Shown here one piece after another: positions 6,877-18,193 of a stretch of 64,000 nt of DNA. The stretch covers positions 744,001-808,000 of the forward strand of contig CAVWIZ010000002.1 in the NCBI GenBank assembly GCA_963755195.1, in the 5' to 3' direction. The notes below the pieces were generated by a model that did not search any database, had not been told where the DNA came from, and was given only the letters and a program-made list of their open reading frames with translations. Position 1 is the stretch's first letter, and every line of letters begins with the position of its first letter. This DNA comes from CAVQJU01 sp963755195. GTDB lineage: Bacteria; Acidobacteriota; Vicinamibacteria; Vicinamibacterales; CAVVIG01. The translations under genes were made by a program, and so were the position numbers.

Positions 6877-7726
6877 CGAGAGACGAACTTCAGCGGCTGA
6901 TCGACGTGATCGTGTCCGAAGTGGCGGCCGCCGCGATCCGTCAGGACGTGCGGTGCGCCTGCCACAACGTGCTCGGCGATTGCTGCCCCGATCGTCTGCG
7001 CGGGGTCATCGACGCCGGCGCGACCCGCGTCGGCATCCACGCGAGCGGCGGGGCGCCCACGGGCGTGGCCGCCATGATCGACCACACGCTGCTCAAGCCC
7101 GACGCGACACGTCAGAACATCGAGGAGCTGTGCCGCGAAGCGGCGCAGTTCAAGTTCGCCACGGTCTGCGTCAACCCCACGTGGGTGGCGCTGTGCGCCC
7201 GGCTGCTGGCGGGGAGCGGCGTCGGCGTGTGCTCGGTCGTCGGCTTTCCGCTGGGCGCCGACCACGGCGGACGTCAAGGGCTACGAGACCCGGCGCGCGA
7301 TTTTCGACGGCGCGACGCGAAATCGACATGGTCATCAACGTCGGCGCCCTCAAGTCGGGCGACCTGCGCGGCGTCGAGCGCGACATCGAGGCGGTCGTGG
7401 CGCCGTGTCGCGATTGCCGCGTGCTCAGCAAGGTCATCATCGAAGCGGCGCTCTTGACCGACGACGAGAAGGTGACGGCGTGCACGCTGGCGAAGGCGGC
7501 GGGCGCCGACTACGTCAAGACATCGACGGGGTTCGGTCCCGGCGGCGCGACGGCGGCCGATGTCGCCCTGATGCGCCGGGTCGTCGGCGCCGACATGGGC
7601 GTCAAGGCGGCCGGCGGCGTGCGCGACCTCGAGAGCGTGAAGGCGATGATCGCGGCGGGCGCCACGCGAGTGGGCGCGAGCGCCGGCGTGAAGATCGTGC
7701 AGCAGGCGCGCGCCGACCGTCCCTGA
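6873..7726 (+). CDS. deoC: Deoxyribose-phosphate aldolase with N-terminal extension (two apparent frameshifts)
   Basis: Class I aldolase cleaving deoxyribose-5-phosphate to acetaldehyde and glyceraldehyde-3-phosphate. The core is clear: MIDHTLLKPDATRQNIEELC, VVGFPLGA, DMVINVGALKSGDLRGVE, LLTDDEKVTACTLAKAAGAD, and the Schiff-base Lys in YVKTSTGFGPGGAT. About 65 extra N-terminal residues start with an amphipathic helix (MTRDELQRLIDVIVSEVAAA), like an encapsulation peptide, and a Cys-rich CACHNVLGDCCPD stretch. The frame changes at about 7266 and 7313, each by one extra base, at places where the family sequence runs on without a gap; these are probably consensus errors. It overlaps the rpiB-like gene by 4 nt. 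Confidence 0.85.
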
Positions 7727-7869
7727 AACCTCACGACAGATCGCGATCCCAGGTCCCCGTAAACGCGCCCGAACACGCCGTCGTAAACATCATTCGAGAA
7801 AGAGGTTGATGTCGACCGCGTGGTCGCTTCATAAGGAAACCGTTGGTTCCTGCTCCCATACGCGCGCCC

Positions 7870-7875
7870 TATAAT
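7870..7875 (+). promoter_or_regulatory. TATAAT -10 element, probable leaderless start of the histidine kinase gene
   Basis: A perfect TATAAT lies 6 nt before the GTG at 7882, so transcription should begin at or next to the start codon. The -35 region is poor (TTCCTG at 17 nt spacing). No Shine-Dalgarno is seen. Confidence 0.45.
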
Positions 7876-7881
7876 CCCAGA

Positions 7882-9065
7882 GTGGGGTCGTTCGGGCGCT
7901 ACATCGTCGCCGTCGCGTCGGTCGCCCTGGCGGTTGCCGTTCTGGAACTGCTGGGACCGTCGGTCAACGGCGCGACCGCCGCTCAGGTCCTCCTGCTCGT
8001 CCTGCTCATCGCCGCCCGCTTCTGCGGCACCGGCCCGGCTATCGTCGCGTTGTTGTGCGCGGTTGCCGGCTTCTCGCGCTATTTCGTCACCGCCACCGGA
8101 CTCGCGGTCGGCGATCCGAGCGACTGGGCCGCGCTGGCGGCCTTCATCATCATGGCGGTCGTCGTCGGCGAGCTGGCATCGCGCGCCGAGCGGCGGGCCG
8201 CGCGAAGCGCAGGCGGGCCGCCAGGAGATCGCGCGGCTCTATCAGGAACTGCAGGCGGCGTTCGATCGCGCGAGCGAAGCGGAAGCCGCGCGCCGCAACG
8301 AACAGCTCAAGGCGGCGCTGCTCGACGCGCTGACGCACAACCTGCGCACGCCGCTGACGGCGATCAAGGCGTCGGTCACGGCGCTCATCGGCGCTCAAAC
8401 ACGCCGCGGCGAATCGATGCTGTCCCGCGAGGGGCACCACGAGCTGCTCGAGGTGATCGACGAGGAATCCGATCGGCTGAACCGGTTCATCGAGGGGCTT
8501 TCGGCCGCCGGCACCGATTCGCCTCAGCCGCGCGTCCTGCGGGCCGTCCCCGTCGCCGACATCGTGCGGATGGGCCTGGCGCGCGCCGAAACGGTCACGC
8601 GCGACTATCGAATGGAACTCGACATCGCCGAGGGCCTGCCGCCGCTGTCTGTCGACGCCGCGTCGATCGTCGAAGTGCTGTACATCCTGCTCGACAACGC
8701 GAGCAAGTACGCGCCGCCGGGATCGACGATCCGCATCAGCGCGGCGGCGGCCGATGACGCGCACGTGCGGGCTCGCGGTGCGCGACGATGGCCCCGGAAT
8801 TCCGCTCGAGGCGCGCGAGCAGGTGTTCGAAAAGTTCTTCCGCGTGCCCGGCCGCGAGTCGCACGATCCGCGCCGCAAAGGCATCGGCCTCGGTTTGCCG
8901 ATCGCCCGCCGGCTGGTCGAAGCGCAGGGCGGGCGCATCTGGATCGATTCTCCGGCGTCCGCCGCCGGAACCCTCGTGCAATTGACGGTGCCAGTCGCGC
9001 CAGATGCCGCGCTCGATGCGGCCATACCCGCCACGCCAGCGGCGGTCAGCCTGTCGGTGAATTAG
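7882..9065 (+). CDS. DUF4118 sensor histidine kinase (KdpD-like C-terminal half), two apparent frameshifts
   Basis: Membrane sensor kinase of about 390 residues. Four transmembrane helices of DUF4118 type come first (YIVAVASVALAVAVLELLG, VLLLVLLIAARFCGTGPAIV, AALAAFIIMAVVVGELASR). Then a coiled linker, the HisKA H-box ALLDALTHNLRTPLTAIKAS, the N-box YILLDNASKYAPPGS, and G-boxes DDGPGIPLEAREQVFEKFF and GIGLGLPIARRLVEAQGG. It lacks KdpD's N-terminal sensor and Usp domains. Frames change near 8199 and 8770 by one inserted G/C. The paired response regulator follows after 10 nt. No kdpFABC genes are in the window, so the signal is unknown. Confidence 0.85.
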
Positions 9066-9075
9066 GGAGTGTGTC

Positions 9076-9778
9076 ATGACGATGGCGACAGAGAAATCGC
9101 GCGTGCTCGTGGTCGACGACGAACCGCAGATCACGCGAGTGCTGAGAACGGTGCTGACCAGCCAGGGCTACCAGGTGCAGAACGGCGGCCGAGGGCGAGT
9201 CGGCGCTGACGAATTTCAACGAGTGGCGGCCCGAGCTGGTGATCACGGACCTCTACATGCCGCACATGGACGGCGTCGAGCTGTGCCGGCGCATCCGCGC
9301 CATGTCGAACGTCCCGATCATCGTGCTGTCGGTCAAAGGGGAGGAGCGGACGAAGGTCGAAGCGCTCGACTCGGGCGCCGACGACTACGTGACCAAACCG
9401 TTCGGCATCGACGAGCTGCTCGCGCGCGTGCGGGCGACGCTTCGGCGCGCGCAACGGCGACGCCGAGGTCGCGTCGTTCGACGCCGGCGATTTCCGCGTC
9501 GACATCGAGGCCAGGCGCGTCCACGTGCGCGGCGCGGGAAGTGCGGCTCACGCCGAAGGAGTTCGATCTCTTCGTCTACATGGCGCGGCATCCGAACCGT
9601 GTGCTCACGCACCGCACGCTGCTCGAGGCGGTGTGGGGCGAGGCGTCGCAGGAGCAGCCGGAGTATCTGCGCGTGTTCATGGGCCAGCTGCGCAAGAAGC
9701 TCGAACCCGAGCCCGTCGAACCCGCGGTATCTCGTCACCGAACCGTGGGTCGGTTATCGATTCAACCCTCAAGGGTGA
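9076..9778 (+). CDS. OmpR/KdpE-type response regulator (several apparent frameshifts)
   Basis: About 233 residues: a receiver domain (RVLVVDDEPQITRVLRTVL; phospho-acceptor Asp in LVITDLYMPHMDGVELC; SGADDYVTKPFGIDELL) and a C-terminal winged helix (EVRLTPKEFDLFVYMARHPN, LLEAVWGEASQEQPEYLRVF, EPRYLVTEPWVGYRFNP). It starts at an ATG with AGGGAG upstream, 10 nt after the kinase stop. Four single-base insertions near 9184, 9455, 9532 and 9739 split the frame, yet every joined segment matches the family continuously. It is the cognate regulator of the DUF4118 kinase. Confidence 0.87.
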
Positions 9779-9861
9779 AAAATAAGCTGGGCGTGAACCA
9801 CGTCGTGTACGGTCTGACGCACTGAAAGCCTGAAGACGCGGTATCATAGGGGGTTGTCTCT

Positions 9862-11463
<1,602 letters not shown>

Positions 11464-11470
11464 GCCGCTG

Positions 11471-12305
11471 TCACTTGGTCATGTGCTCGCGGTCTTTTTC
11501 GTTTTCGCAGAACGACTCGATGAGGTCGGTGTCGGGCATCAGCCGCTGGTTGAACTTGAAGGTGAAGGCCCTGCTGTACGGTCTTGGGATCGTCAACCGT
11601 CACCTGAACTTCCATCGTGCCGAAGTTGACGCGGCGAAAGCGTTCGGTCACGCGCATCGCGTCACTGTGGGGATGTCCGAAGGCATCCAGCCAGCCGCCG
11701 TCCTTGAAACCCGCCGCCTCGACGACCAGGGAGTCGCCGTCCCACCTGCCGACTGAGTAGCCCGCGAACGCCGGCTCGGGATCGACCGGGAGCTTCCGCC
11801 CATCCGTATAGATCTGACGGAACATCGTCAGCGCTTCGTAGAGAACGACGATGGTGCCAGGGGTCTGGACGATCTTGTTCGGAAAAACCGCCACGTCCAT
11901 CAGCGGCACGCCGAGAGGGAGGCAGTACGACGAGGGGTTGTCCTTCCCGAGCGCGGCAAAGCGCCGCTCATACAACGCCGCGGCGGCCGGCTTCATGGTG
12001 ACGTCTTCCGGCTTGAAGTCCGAAAGGACGTTCAGGAAATAGATCGATGGGGCGGGCTCGCCCGGCGTTGGCGGGCCGTCGTCGGGCGCGAAGCGTCGAA
12101 GCACTTCGAGAGGGGCCGGCTCGGCCTGCCAGACGCCAGAGAGATCGGGCCTGCCGTTCGACGCTCGAGGCGCGGGCGCCCCAAGATTCGGTTTGCCGTC
12201 CCTGGTCCGCGGCGTCCCGGGGGTCGGGTGATTCAACCACTGTGCCTGCACGCACACCGAACCGGCTGCCAGCGCCATCACGACCCACAGGCTGCTCGTT
12301 CGCAC
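11471..12305 (-). CDS. Secreted protein of the acidobacterial 'PDLSGVW' type
   Basis: About 278 residues with a signal peptide (MRTSSLWVVMALAAGSVCVQ, cleavage after AQA). It has the motif NGRPDLSGVWQAEPAPLEVL, common in secreted proteins of unknown function in Acidobacteriota. Later conserved pieces are YCLPLGVPLMDVAVFPNKIV, VGRWDGDSLVVEAAGFKDGG, WLDAFGHPHSDAMRVTERF and LIESFCENEKDREHM at the end. One extra base near 11560 hides the last 30 residues, which read through cleanly in the next frame to a TGA at 11471. A GAGGAG ribosome site precedes the start. No enzymatic role is known. Confidence 0.75.
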
Positions 12306-12396
12306 TTAACGCTCCTCGCGTATCTGTTTCCTGTTGATACTTTATTCGAATGCCGCCTGCCGTTAGCAAGAATGAAGGTGCACGCCGTATTCTTCC

Positions 12397-14846
12397 GTGG
12401 GCCTTTGGCAGATGATGATTCTGCTTCTCGCGATCGTCGTAGCGTCGGTATCGGCGCCTGGCGTCCAAGAACCCACCGCGATCGGCGCCCTTGCCGGCGT
12501 GGTGTCGGCGCAGCAGGGCGGCACACCACTGCCGGGTGCGGAAATCGTCGTGACCGATGCCATGGCCAGGCGGGTGGCTCGGCGGATCGGTGGAGGAGCG
12601 GGACGCTTTTCCGTCGCCGGCCTGCCGGCCGGCATGTACCGCGTCGCCGCGTCGCTGCGCGGGTTCGCGCCGACGCAGGTGACCGTCGAGGTGATCGGCG
12701 GACGGACGGCCTCCGTGGCGATCGAGCTGGCGGCCGTCGAGACCATCGATGTCGTGGCGTCGAGTGAGATCCTGACAACTGGCGGCACGTTGGCGCCCAC
12801 CGAGGCGATGGCCAGCCGGGAACTCGACCAGTTCGTGCCGGGTACGGGGTTTCAGAGCGCCGTGCGCATGTTTGCGAGCGTCATGGCCACGCCGGGCGGC
12901 GTGAACATCAAAGGCGGACGTCCGAATCAGGCGGGTGTGCAGTTGGGGGCGGGCACATTGGTCGATCCGGCCTCCGCGATCGCGCACGTGCCGCTGCCGG
13001 ATGACGCGATCGAGTCGGTGACCGTGTTGCCGAATCCGTACGCCGTCGAGTACGGCCGGTTTGCTTCAGGGCTCGTCGTGATCGAGACCAAGCGCGCCCG
13101 CGACCAGTGGCAATTCCGGGTCAACCGCCTCACCCCGACCTTGCGGAACAAGCGCGACGAACCCTTCAGATTCAGGGTCGATACCTTCGGACCGCGGTAC
13201 GCCACGGGCGGGCCCCTCATCAAGGGCCGGTTGTTCCTCGAAGAGACCGGTCAGTTGCGCTACAGCGTGAGCGATGTGCCGAGCCGTCCCGAGACGGAGC
13301 TCCGCACCTCCACGTTCTTCAGTTCCTTCAGCCGCGTGGACGCGAAGCTGTCGCCGCGCCACTCGCTGGTCGGTACGGTCGGCCTGTTTCCGAACGGCTC
13401 GACGTCCCTGAATCTCGGGACCTTTACGCCGCCGGATGCCACCGTGGACCTTCACGCCTTCGCCAAGACCGCCGCTCTCACCGAGCGGACGCAGTGGACC
13501 CCCGACACGCTGAGTGAAACGACGGTGCAGATTCTCCAGTCGCGGACCGAGGTCGTCCCGCACGGGGCTGCACTGATGGAACTGCAGCCGGAAACCACGC
13601 TCGGCAACTTCTTCAACCGTCAGTACCGAAACTCGACCTCAATCCAACTGGTCGAGACGCTGACCGGTACCGAGTCGCGGCCCCTGGGGATCGCATCTCT
13701 TCAAGATCGGTGTGGACGTGCTCGCCGCGCGGTACGACGGCACGAGTGACAGCCGCCCCGTGCTGATCGAGCGCGTCGACGGCACGCTGGCGCGCCGGCT
13801 CGACTACGAGGGGGCCAGCAGTCAATTCTCGAGCAGCACCGACGTCGCCGTGTTCGCGCAGGATCGGTTGACGCTGAACGCCAGGTGGCAACTCGAGATC
13901 GGCGGCCGGATCGATCGCGACGGCATCATCGATCGCGTCGCCGTGTCCCCGCGCATCGGCACGGCCGTGCAGCTGAACGCGGCGGGGAGCATGGTCCTGC
14001 GGGGCGGCATTGGTCTGTTTCACGGGCGGACGCCCTCCGTGGTCGGGGCGTTCAGCTCGTTCACGAGCGCCGCCGACACCCGTTTTGCCGCGGACGGCGT
14101 CACGCCGCTCGGGTCACCGGTTCGCGTTTCTCCGGTGGTGGCGCCGGGCCTCGAGATGCCGCGCAGCCGCACCTGGGACATCAGCCTGGACTATCGGCGC
14201 AATCCTCAGTGGGCGTTCCACGCGAACTTCGTCAACCGCGACGCGACGGGGGGAGTTCATCGTGGAACCGATTCTCACCGCGTCGCATGGCGAGTTGCGG
14301 CTGTCGAGCAGCGGCCAGTCGAGGTATCGCGATCTGGAGCTTGGCGTGCACTTCACACGCGGCGGGACGACGGATGTCGAGGCGTTGTACGACTGGTCGT
14401 CGGCGCGGGGCGATTTGAACTCGGTGACGAACTTCTTCGATGCGGTGATGGCGCCGGTCGTGGGCGCCAATGCGTACGCGCCGCTCGGCGTGGATGTCCC
14501 GCACCGGCTGTTCGTCCGGGGCCGCGTGCTGCTGACGCCGCGATGGCTGATCCTGGGCGTGGCGGACTGGCGGACGGGGGTGCCCTATTCGACGGTCGAT
14601 GAGATGCTGGACTTCGTCGCGCCCCGCAACGCCCGTCGCTTCCCGAACTACGCGCGGCTGGAACTCGGGCTCGAGCGTCGGTTCGAGGTGTTCAAGTGGA
14701 TGCCCTGGGCTGGCATACGCGTCACGAACGTGTTCAACGCGTTCCTGCCAAGCGACGTGCAGGCCAACACGAACTCGCCGCGCTTCGGCAACTTCTACAA
14801 TTCCGAAGACCGCCACTTCAGGGTCTACGTTCGATTGGAGCGCTGA
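12397..14846 (+). CDS. TonB-dependent-receptor-like outer membrane protein with CarboxypepD_reg domain
   Basis: About 815 residues. The signal segment is followed by a carboxypeptidase-regulatory-like beta domain (ALAGVVSAQQGGTPLPGAEI, GRFSVAGLPAGMYRVAASLR). Next come a plug-like region (GGVNIKGGRPNQAGVQLGAG, EYGRFASGLVVIETKRA) and many barrel strands (VAVFAQDRLTLNARWQLEIG, FHANFVNRDATGEFIVEPIL, ARLELGLERRFEVFKWMP). It ends FRVYVRLER, without the usual terminal Phe. Extra G residues in G-runs near 13689 and 14250 break the frame. The start is GTG 12397 or ATG 12412. It is divergent from the secreted protein upstream. The substrate is unknown. Confidence 0.82.
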
Positions 14847-14875
14847 GGGCCGCTCAGTGCGAGGCGAGCGAAGGG

Positions 14876-14950
14876 TGGAGCGGGCTACGGGGATCGAACC
14901 CGTGTCCGAGGCTTGGGAAGCCTCTGTACCTACCATTGTACTAAGCCCGC
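14876..14950 (-). tRNA. tRNA-Gly(CCC)
   Basis: A 75-nt cloverleaf with acceptor GCGGGCT/AGCCCGC. The anticodon stem is GAGGC/GCCTC with loop TTCCCAA (anticodon CCC). The T arm is ACGGG-TTCGATC-CCCGT, and the CCA is encoded. It follows the TonB-like gene on the opposite strand. Confidence 0.97.
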
Positions 14951-14969
14951 TCTTGTCGCTATTCTAAAC

Positions 14970-16330
14970 TCACGCTCGAATCAGCGCCAGCACGGCGTCC
15001 CGCTTGCTGGCCATCAACTCTTGCGTCGCGGCCTCCAGATTCAACCGGAGCAGGGGTTCGGTGTTCGACGGCCGCACGTTGAAGTGCCAGTCGGCGTATT
15101 CGACCGAGATGCCATCGAGCTCATATTGCTTGCCGTCGGCGTACTTCGCGGCGATCGCCTTCAGTTTCGCGGGCACGAGGTCCATGCTCGCCAGCTTCGT
15201 GTTGATTTCCCCCGAGATGAAGTACTTCTGCGCGAGCGGTTGCAGCAGCTCGTGCAGGCTCTGGCCCTTCTTTGACATCAGCTCTAGGATCAGCAGCGCG
15301 GGGATGAAACCGTTGTCCGCGAAGAAGTTGTCGCGAAAATAGTAGTGTCCCGTGACCTCGCCGCCGAAGATGCCGTTGGTCTCGCGCATCCGCTTCTTGA
15401 AGAACGCGTGGCCGACTCGGTTCATCAGCGACGTGCCGCCCAGACGCGCCACGGTGTCCTTCACCGCGTAGCTGGCGCGCAAATCGTAGATCACCGTCGA
15501 TCCCGGGTGCTTCAGCAGGAAGGCTTCCGCGAGCAGGGCCGTGACGAAATCGCCCGACACGAACTCGCCCTTGCCGTCGATGAAAAAGCAGCGATCCGCG
15601 TCGCCGTCCCACGCGATGCCGACGTCAGCCTTCTCGGCCACGACCCGCTCGACGATGTCCTTCCGGTTCTCCTCGATGAGCGGGTTCGCCTCGTGGTTCG
15701 GGAAACCCCGTCGATGTCGAAGCAGAGTCGCGTGGTCTTGCACGGAAGCCGCTCGAACAGCTTCGGTGCGACGAGGCCGCCCATCCCGCTGCCGGCGTCG
15801 AGGACGACGTTGAACGGTTTGATCACCGAGACATCGATGAACGACATCACGTGCTTGACGTAACCGTCCAGGACGTTCTTCGTCGTCACCACGCCGCGGC
15901 GCGCGGCGGCCGGCGGCAGCGCGCCGGCGGCGAGCATCTCACGAATCTCCTTGAGCCCCTCTTCGCCGGACAGCGGCCACGCGTCCTTGCGGACGAGTTT
16001 CATCCCGTTGTACTGCTTCGGATTGTGCGACGCGGTGATCTGGACGCCGCCATCGAGGCCGTCGGTGGCGACCGCGTAATAGAGCATGTCGGTCGAGATC
16101 ATGCCGTAATCCACGACCTCGGCGCCCTGCGATGTCGCGCCGTCGATGAACGCTGCTGAAAGCGCCGGCGACGACAGACGCATGTCGCGTCCCACCGCGA
16201 TGCGACCGGCGCGGAGATAGCTGACAAAGGCCGCGCCGATCGCCCGCGCGGCCTCCTCGTTGACCTCGCCTGGGTACACACCTCGGACGTCGTAGGCCTT
16301 GAAGATGTCGGCGTTCAGGGATGGGGACAT
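14970..16330 (-). CDS. manB: Phosphomannomutase/phosphoglucomutase (one apparent frameshift)
   Basis: About 453 residues, the normal length for bifunctional alpha-D-phosphohexomutases. It interconverts mannose-6-P/mannose-1-P (and the glucose pair). Motifs: start IFKAYDVRGVYPGEVNEEAA, phosphoserine loop QITASHNPKQYNGMK, metal loop AWDGDADRCFFIDGKGEF, sugar loop GGEVTGHYYFRD, and phosphate-binding end FNVRPSNTEPLLRLNLEA. One base is missing near 15710, inside DGxFPNHEANP. It is followed upstream by a guanylyltransferase-like gene, so the pair probably makes GDP-mannose for glycans. Confidence 0.92.
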
Positions 16331-16345
16331 GGGCTCATGATCACG

Positions 16346-16373
16346 AAGGGCTAAGGGCTAAGGGCTGAGGGCT
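16346..16373. repeat. 7-bp tandem array (AAGGGCT x4)
   Basis: Three exact AAGGGCT units and one GAGGGCT lie in the 70-bp gap between the phosphomannomutase start and the stop of the upstream guanylyltransferase gene. Confidence 0.9.
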
Positions 16374-16400
16374 GGGGATGTGCGCACAACGAGACATGGT

Positions 16401-17456
16401 CTAGAGCCGGCTGTAGTCGGTGATGACGGACTTGTCGCCAAGGACGGCGCCGGCCGCGAGCGTGGTGTTGCGGCCGATGTGGCAGTGGCGGCCCAGGATT
16501 GCGTTCGAGACGACGGCCTCCTGGCTGATACGCGTATTTGCCCAGACTATCGAGCGTTCGACGGACGCGTGCTCTTCGATATGGCAGTGGCGGCCGATGA
16601 CGCTGTATCGACCGATTCGAGCGCCCGCTTTGACGACCGTGTCTTCGTCGATAAAACACGGCGCTTCGATCGTCGCGCCTTCTTCGATGCGTGCGGTCGG
16701 CGCCACACACCCGCCGGCGTGGCCGCCGGCAAACGGCGCCGCTTCATAGCGGCCGTCCATGATGTCCCTGTGCACCTGCATGTATTTTTCGTGCGTGCCG
16801 ATGTCGATCCAGTACCCGTCGTAGACATAGGCCACGAATGTTTCACCGCGCTCGATCAGGGACGGAAAAAAGCTGCGCTCGATCGACCACGGCGTGTCCT
16901 TCGGGATCCGGTCGAACGTGTCGGGCTCGAGGACGTAGATGCCGGCGTTGATGGTGTTGCAGGTGATGTCCTTCGGATCGGGCTTTTCCAGAAAGCGGCG
17001 GATGTTCGATTGGCTGTCGGTTTCGACCAGGCCGTACACGCTCGGGTTCTCGACCGGCGTCAGCACGATGGTGGCCTTCGCGCGACGCTCGCGGTGCAGC
17101 GCGATGACGGCCTTGAGATCGATCTGGGTCAGCACGTCCCCGTTGAACACGACGACCGACTCGTGCAGCGCCTCGCCGGCGTAGCGGACCGCGCCGCCGG
17201 TACCGAGGGGCGTTGGTTCGACCACGTAGCGCAGCGCGGGGCCGGTTTCACCGCCGTCGCCGAAGATTTCCTCGATTCGGCGGGGCTGGTAGTTGAGGCT
17301 CAGGATCACTTCGTCGATTTCCGACACCTGCTTCAGCAGGTCGAGCTGGAACTGGAGAAACGGCCGATTGAAGATCGGCACGATCGGTTTGGGAGTGTGG
17401 ATGGTGAGTGGGCGGAGCCGAGTGCCTTTCCCCCCGGCAAGCAGAATCGCCTTCAT
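16401..17456 (-). CDS. Sugar-phosphate nucleotidyltransferase, probable mannose-1-phosphate guanylyltransferase
   Basis: 351 residues. The N-terminal nucleotidyltransferase domain begins MKAILLAGGKGTRLRPLT, then KPIVPIFNRPFLQFQLDLL, VVFNGDVLTQIDLKAVI, FLEKPDPKDITCNTINAGIY and WIDIGTHEKYMQVHRDIM. A C-terminal left-handed beta-helix of hexapeptide repeats follows (IGRYSVIGRHCHIEEHASVE, ISQEAVVSNAILGRHCHIGR). The length and domain order fit GMPP-type enzymes (GTP + mannose-1-P to GDP-mannose). A glucose-1-P thymidylyl/uridylyl role cannot be excluded. The ATG at 17456 is chosen because the signature G-rich loop must start at residue 1. It is linked to the phosphomannomutase. Confidence 0.85.
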   Translation of the reverse strand: MKAILLAGGKGTRLRPLTIHTPKPIVPIFNRPFLQFQLDLLKQVSEIDEVILSLNYQPRRIEEIFGDGGETGPALRYVVEPTPLGTGGAVRYAGEALHESVVVFNGDVLTQIDLKAVIALHRERRAKATIVLTPVENPSVYGLVETDSQSNIRRFLEKPDPKDITCNTINAGIYVLEPDTFDRIPKDTPWSIERSFFPSLIERGETFVAYVYDGYWIDIGTHEKYMQVHRDIMDGRYEAAPFAGGHAGGCVAPTARIEEGATIEAPCFIDEDTVVKAGARIGRYSVIGRHCHIEEHASVERSIVWANTRISQEAVVSNAILGRHCHIGRNTTLAAGAVLGDKSVITDYSRL

Positions 17457-17466
17457 GCCAGCCACC

Positions 17467-17478
17467 GATGATATCATC
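17467..17478. promoter_or_regulatory. 12-bp perfect palindrome in a 38-bp divergent spacer
   Basis: GATGATATCATC sits almost in the middle of the spacer between the divergent guanylyltransferase and pgsA genes. It could serve as overlapping symmetric -10 elements or an operator. The palindrome is exact; the function is inferred. Confidence 0.35.
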
Positions 17479-17494
17479 TGCGACAGCGGGTCCA

Positions 17495-18118
17495 ATGAAC
17501 CTTCCGAATTCGCTGACGCTCACGCGCATCTGCCTCGCGCCGCTGCTCGTGGTCGTGCTGCTCACCAAGTTCGAGGGGCGAACGATTCTGGGCGTGCCCC
17601 ACGAGCTGGTCGGCGCGGCGATCTTCGGACTGGCGGCGGTGACCGACTGGCTGGACGGCTATCTGGCGCGGCGGCGGAAGCAGGTGACCGCGTTTGGTCA
17701 GGTGATCGACCCGTCGGCCGACAAACTGCTGACCTGCGCGGCGCTGATCTCGCTCGTCAAGCTCGACGTCGCATCAGCCTGGATGGTGACGGTCATCATC
17801 GGACGCGAGTTCGTCGTCACGGCGTTGCGCCAGCTCGCGTATGCCCGGGGCACCGCGATGCCGGCTTCGCGGCTCGGGAAGATCAAGATGGCGTCTCAGG
17901 TCGTGGCGATTCTCGCGCTCATCCTGGCGCACGGCGGCGAGGGTCCCCGGCAGCCGCTCTTCTTCATCGGCCAGACGGCGCTGTGGGTCGTGCTCCTGAC
18001 GTCGCTGGCGTCGGCCGCCGACTATTTCCGGCGCTTCAACCACGTCATCAACCCGCGCGTCGCCGACTTTTCGAGCGCCCGCACGACCAACCAGCAATCC
18101 GATCGCAAAGTCGGGTAG
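17495..18118 (+). CDS. pgsA: CDP-diacylglycerol--glycerol-3-phosphate 3-phosphatidyltransferase
   Basis: 207 residues; a membrane enzyme making phosphatidylglycerophosphate. The CDP-alcohol phosphatidyltransferase signature is complete: DWLDGYLARRRKQVTAFGQV followed by IDPSADKLL. The N-terminus NLPNSLTLTRICLAPLLVVV and several hydrophobic helices are typical. The ATG at 17495 gives the family start; the frame extends upstream without similarity. It is convergent with the next gene across a strong hairpin. Confidence 0.93.
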   Translation: MNLPNSLTLTRICLAPLLVVVLLTKFEGRTILGVPHELVGAAIFGLAAVTDWLDGYLARRRKQVTAFGQVIDPSADKLLTCAALISLVKLDVASAWMVTVIIGREFVVTALRQLAYARGTAMPASRLGKIKMASQVVAILALILAHGGEGPRQPLFFIGQTALWVVLLTSLASAADYFRRFNHVINPRVADFSSARTTNQQSDRKVG

Positions 18119-18134
18119 GAAGAACGAGAGAAAA

Positions 18135-18173
18135 CGCGGAGCGCGCCCGGTACCTGTCTCTGCGCGCTCCGCG
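18135..18173. terminator. Bidirectional hairpin between convergent genes
   Basis: A perfect 12-bp GC stem (CGCGGAGCGCGC / GCGCGCTCCGCG, 18135-18146 with 18162-18173) has a 15-nt loop. On the minus strand it is followed by TTTT, so it should terminate the 18194-18955 gene. On the plus strand it follows pgsA but has no T run. Confidence 0.6.
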
Positions 18174-18193
18174 AGCTTCTGTGTTGTACGGGA

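Noticed and set aside
6238..7726. A bacterial microcompartment locus
   Set aside because: No shell (BMC-H/T/P), aldehyde dehydrogenase or phosphotransacetylase gene is present in the window; only two possible cargo-type enzymes.
7266..9778. Programmed +1 frameshifting
   Set aside because: Sites share no slippery sequence, occur several times per gene and in unrelated housekeeping genes; sequencing error is simpler.
7882..9778. A kdp potassium-transport regulon
   Set aside because: The kinase and regulator resemble KdpD/KdpE, but the KdpD sensor domains are missing and no kdpFABC genes are nearby.
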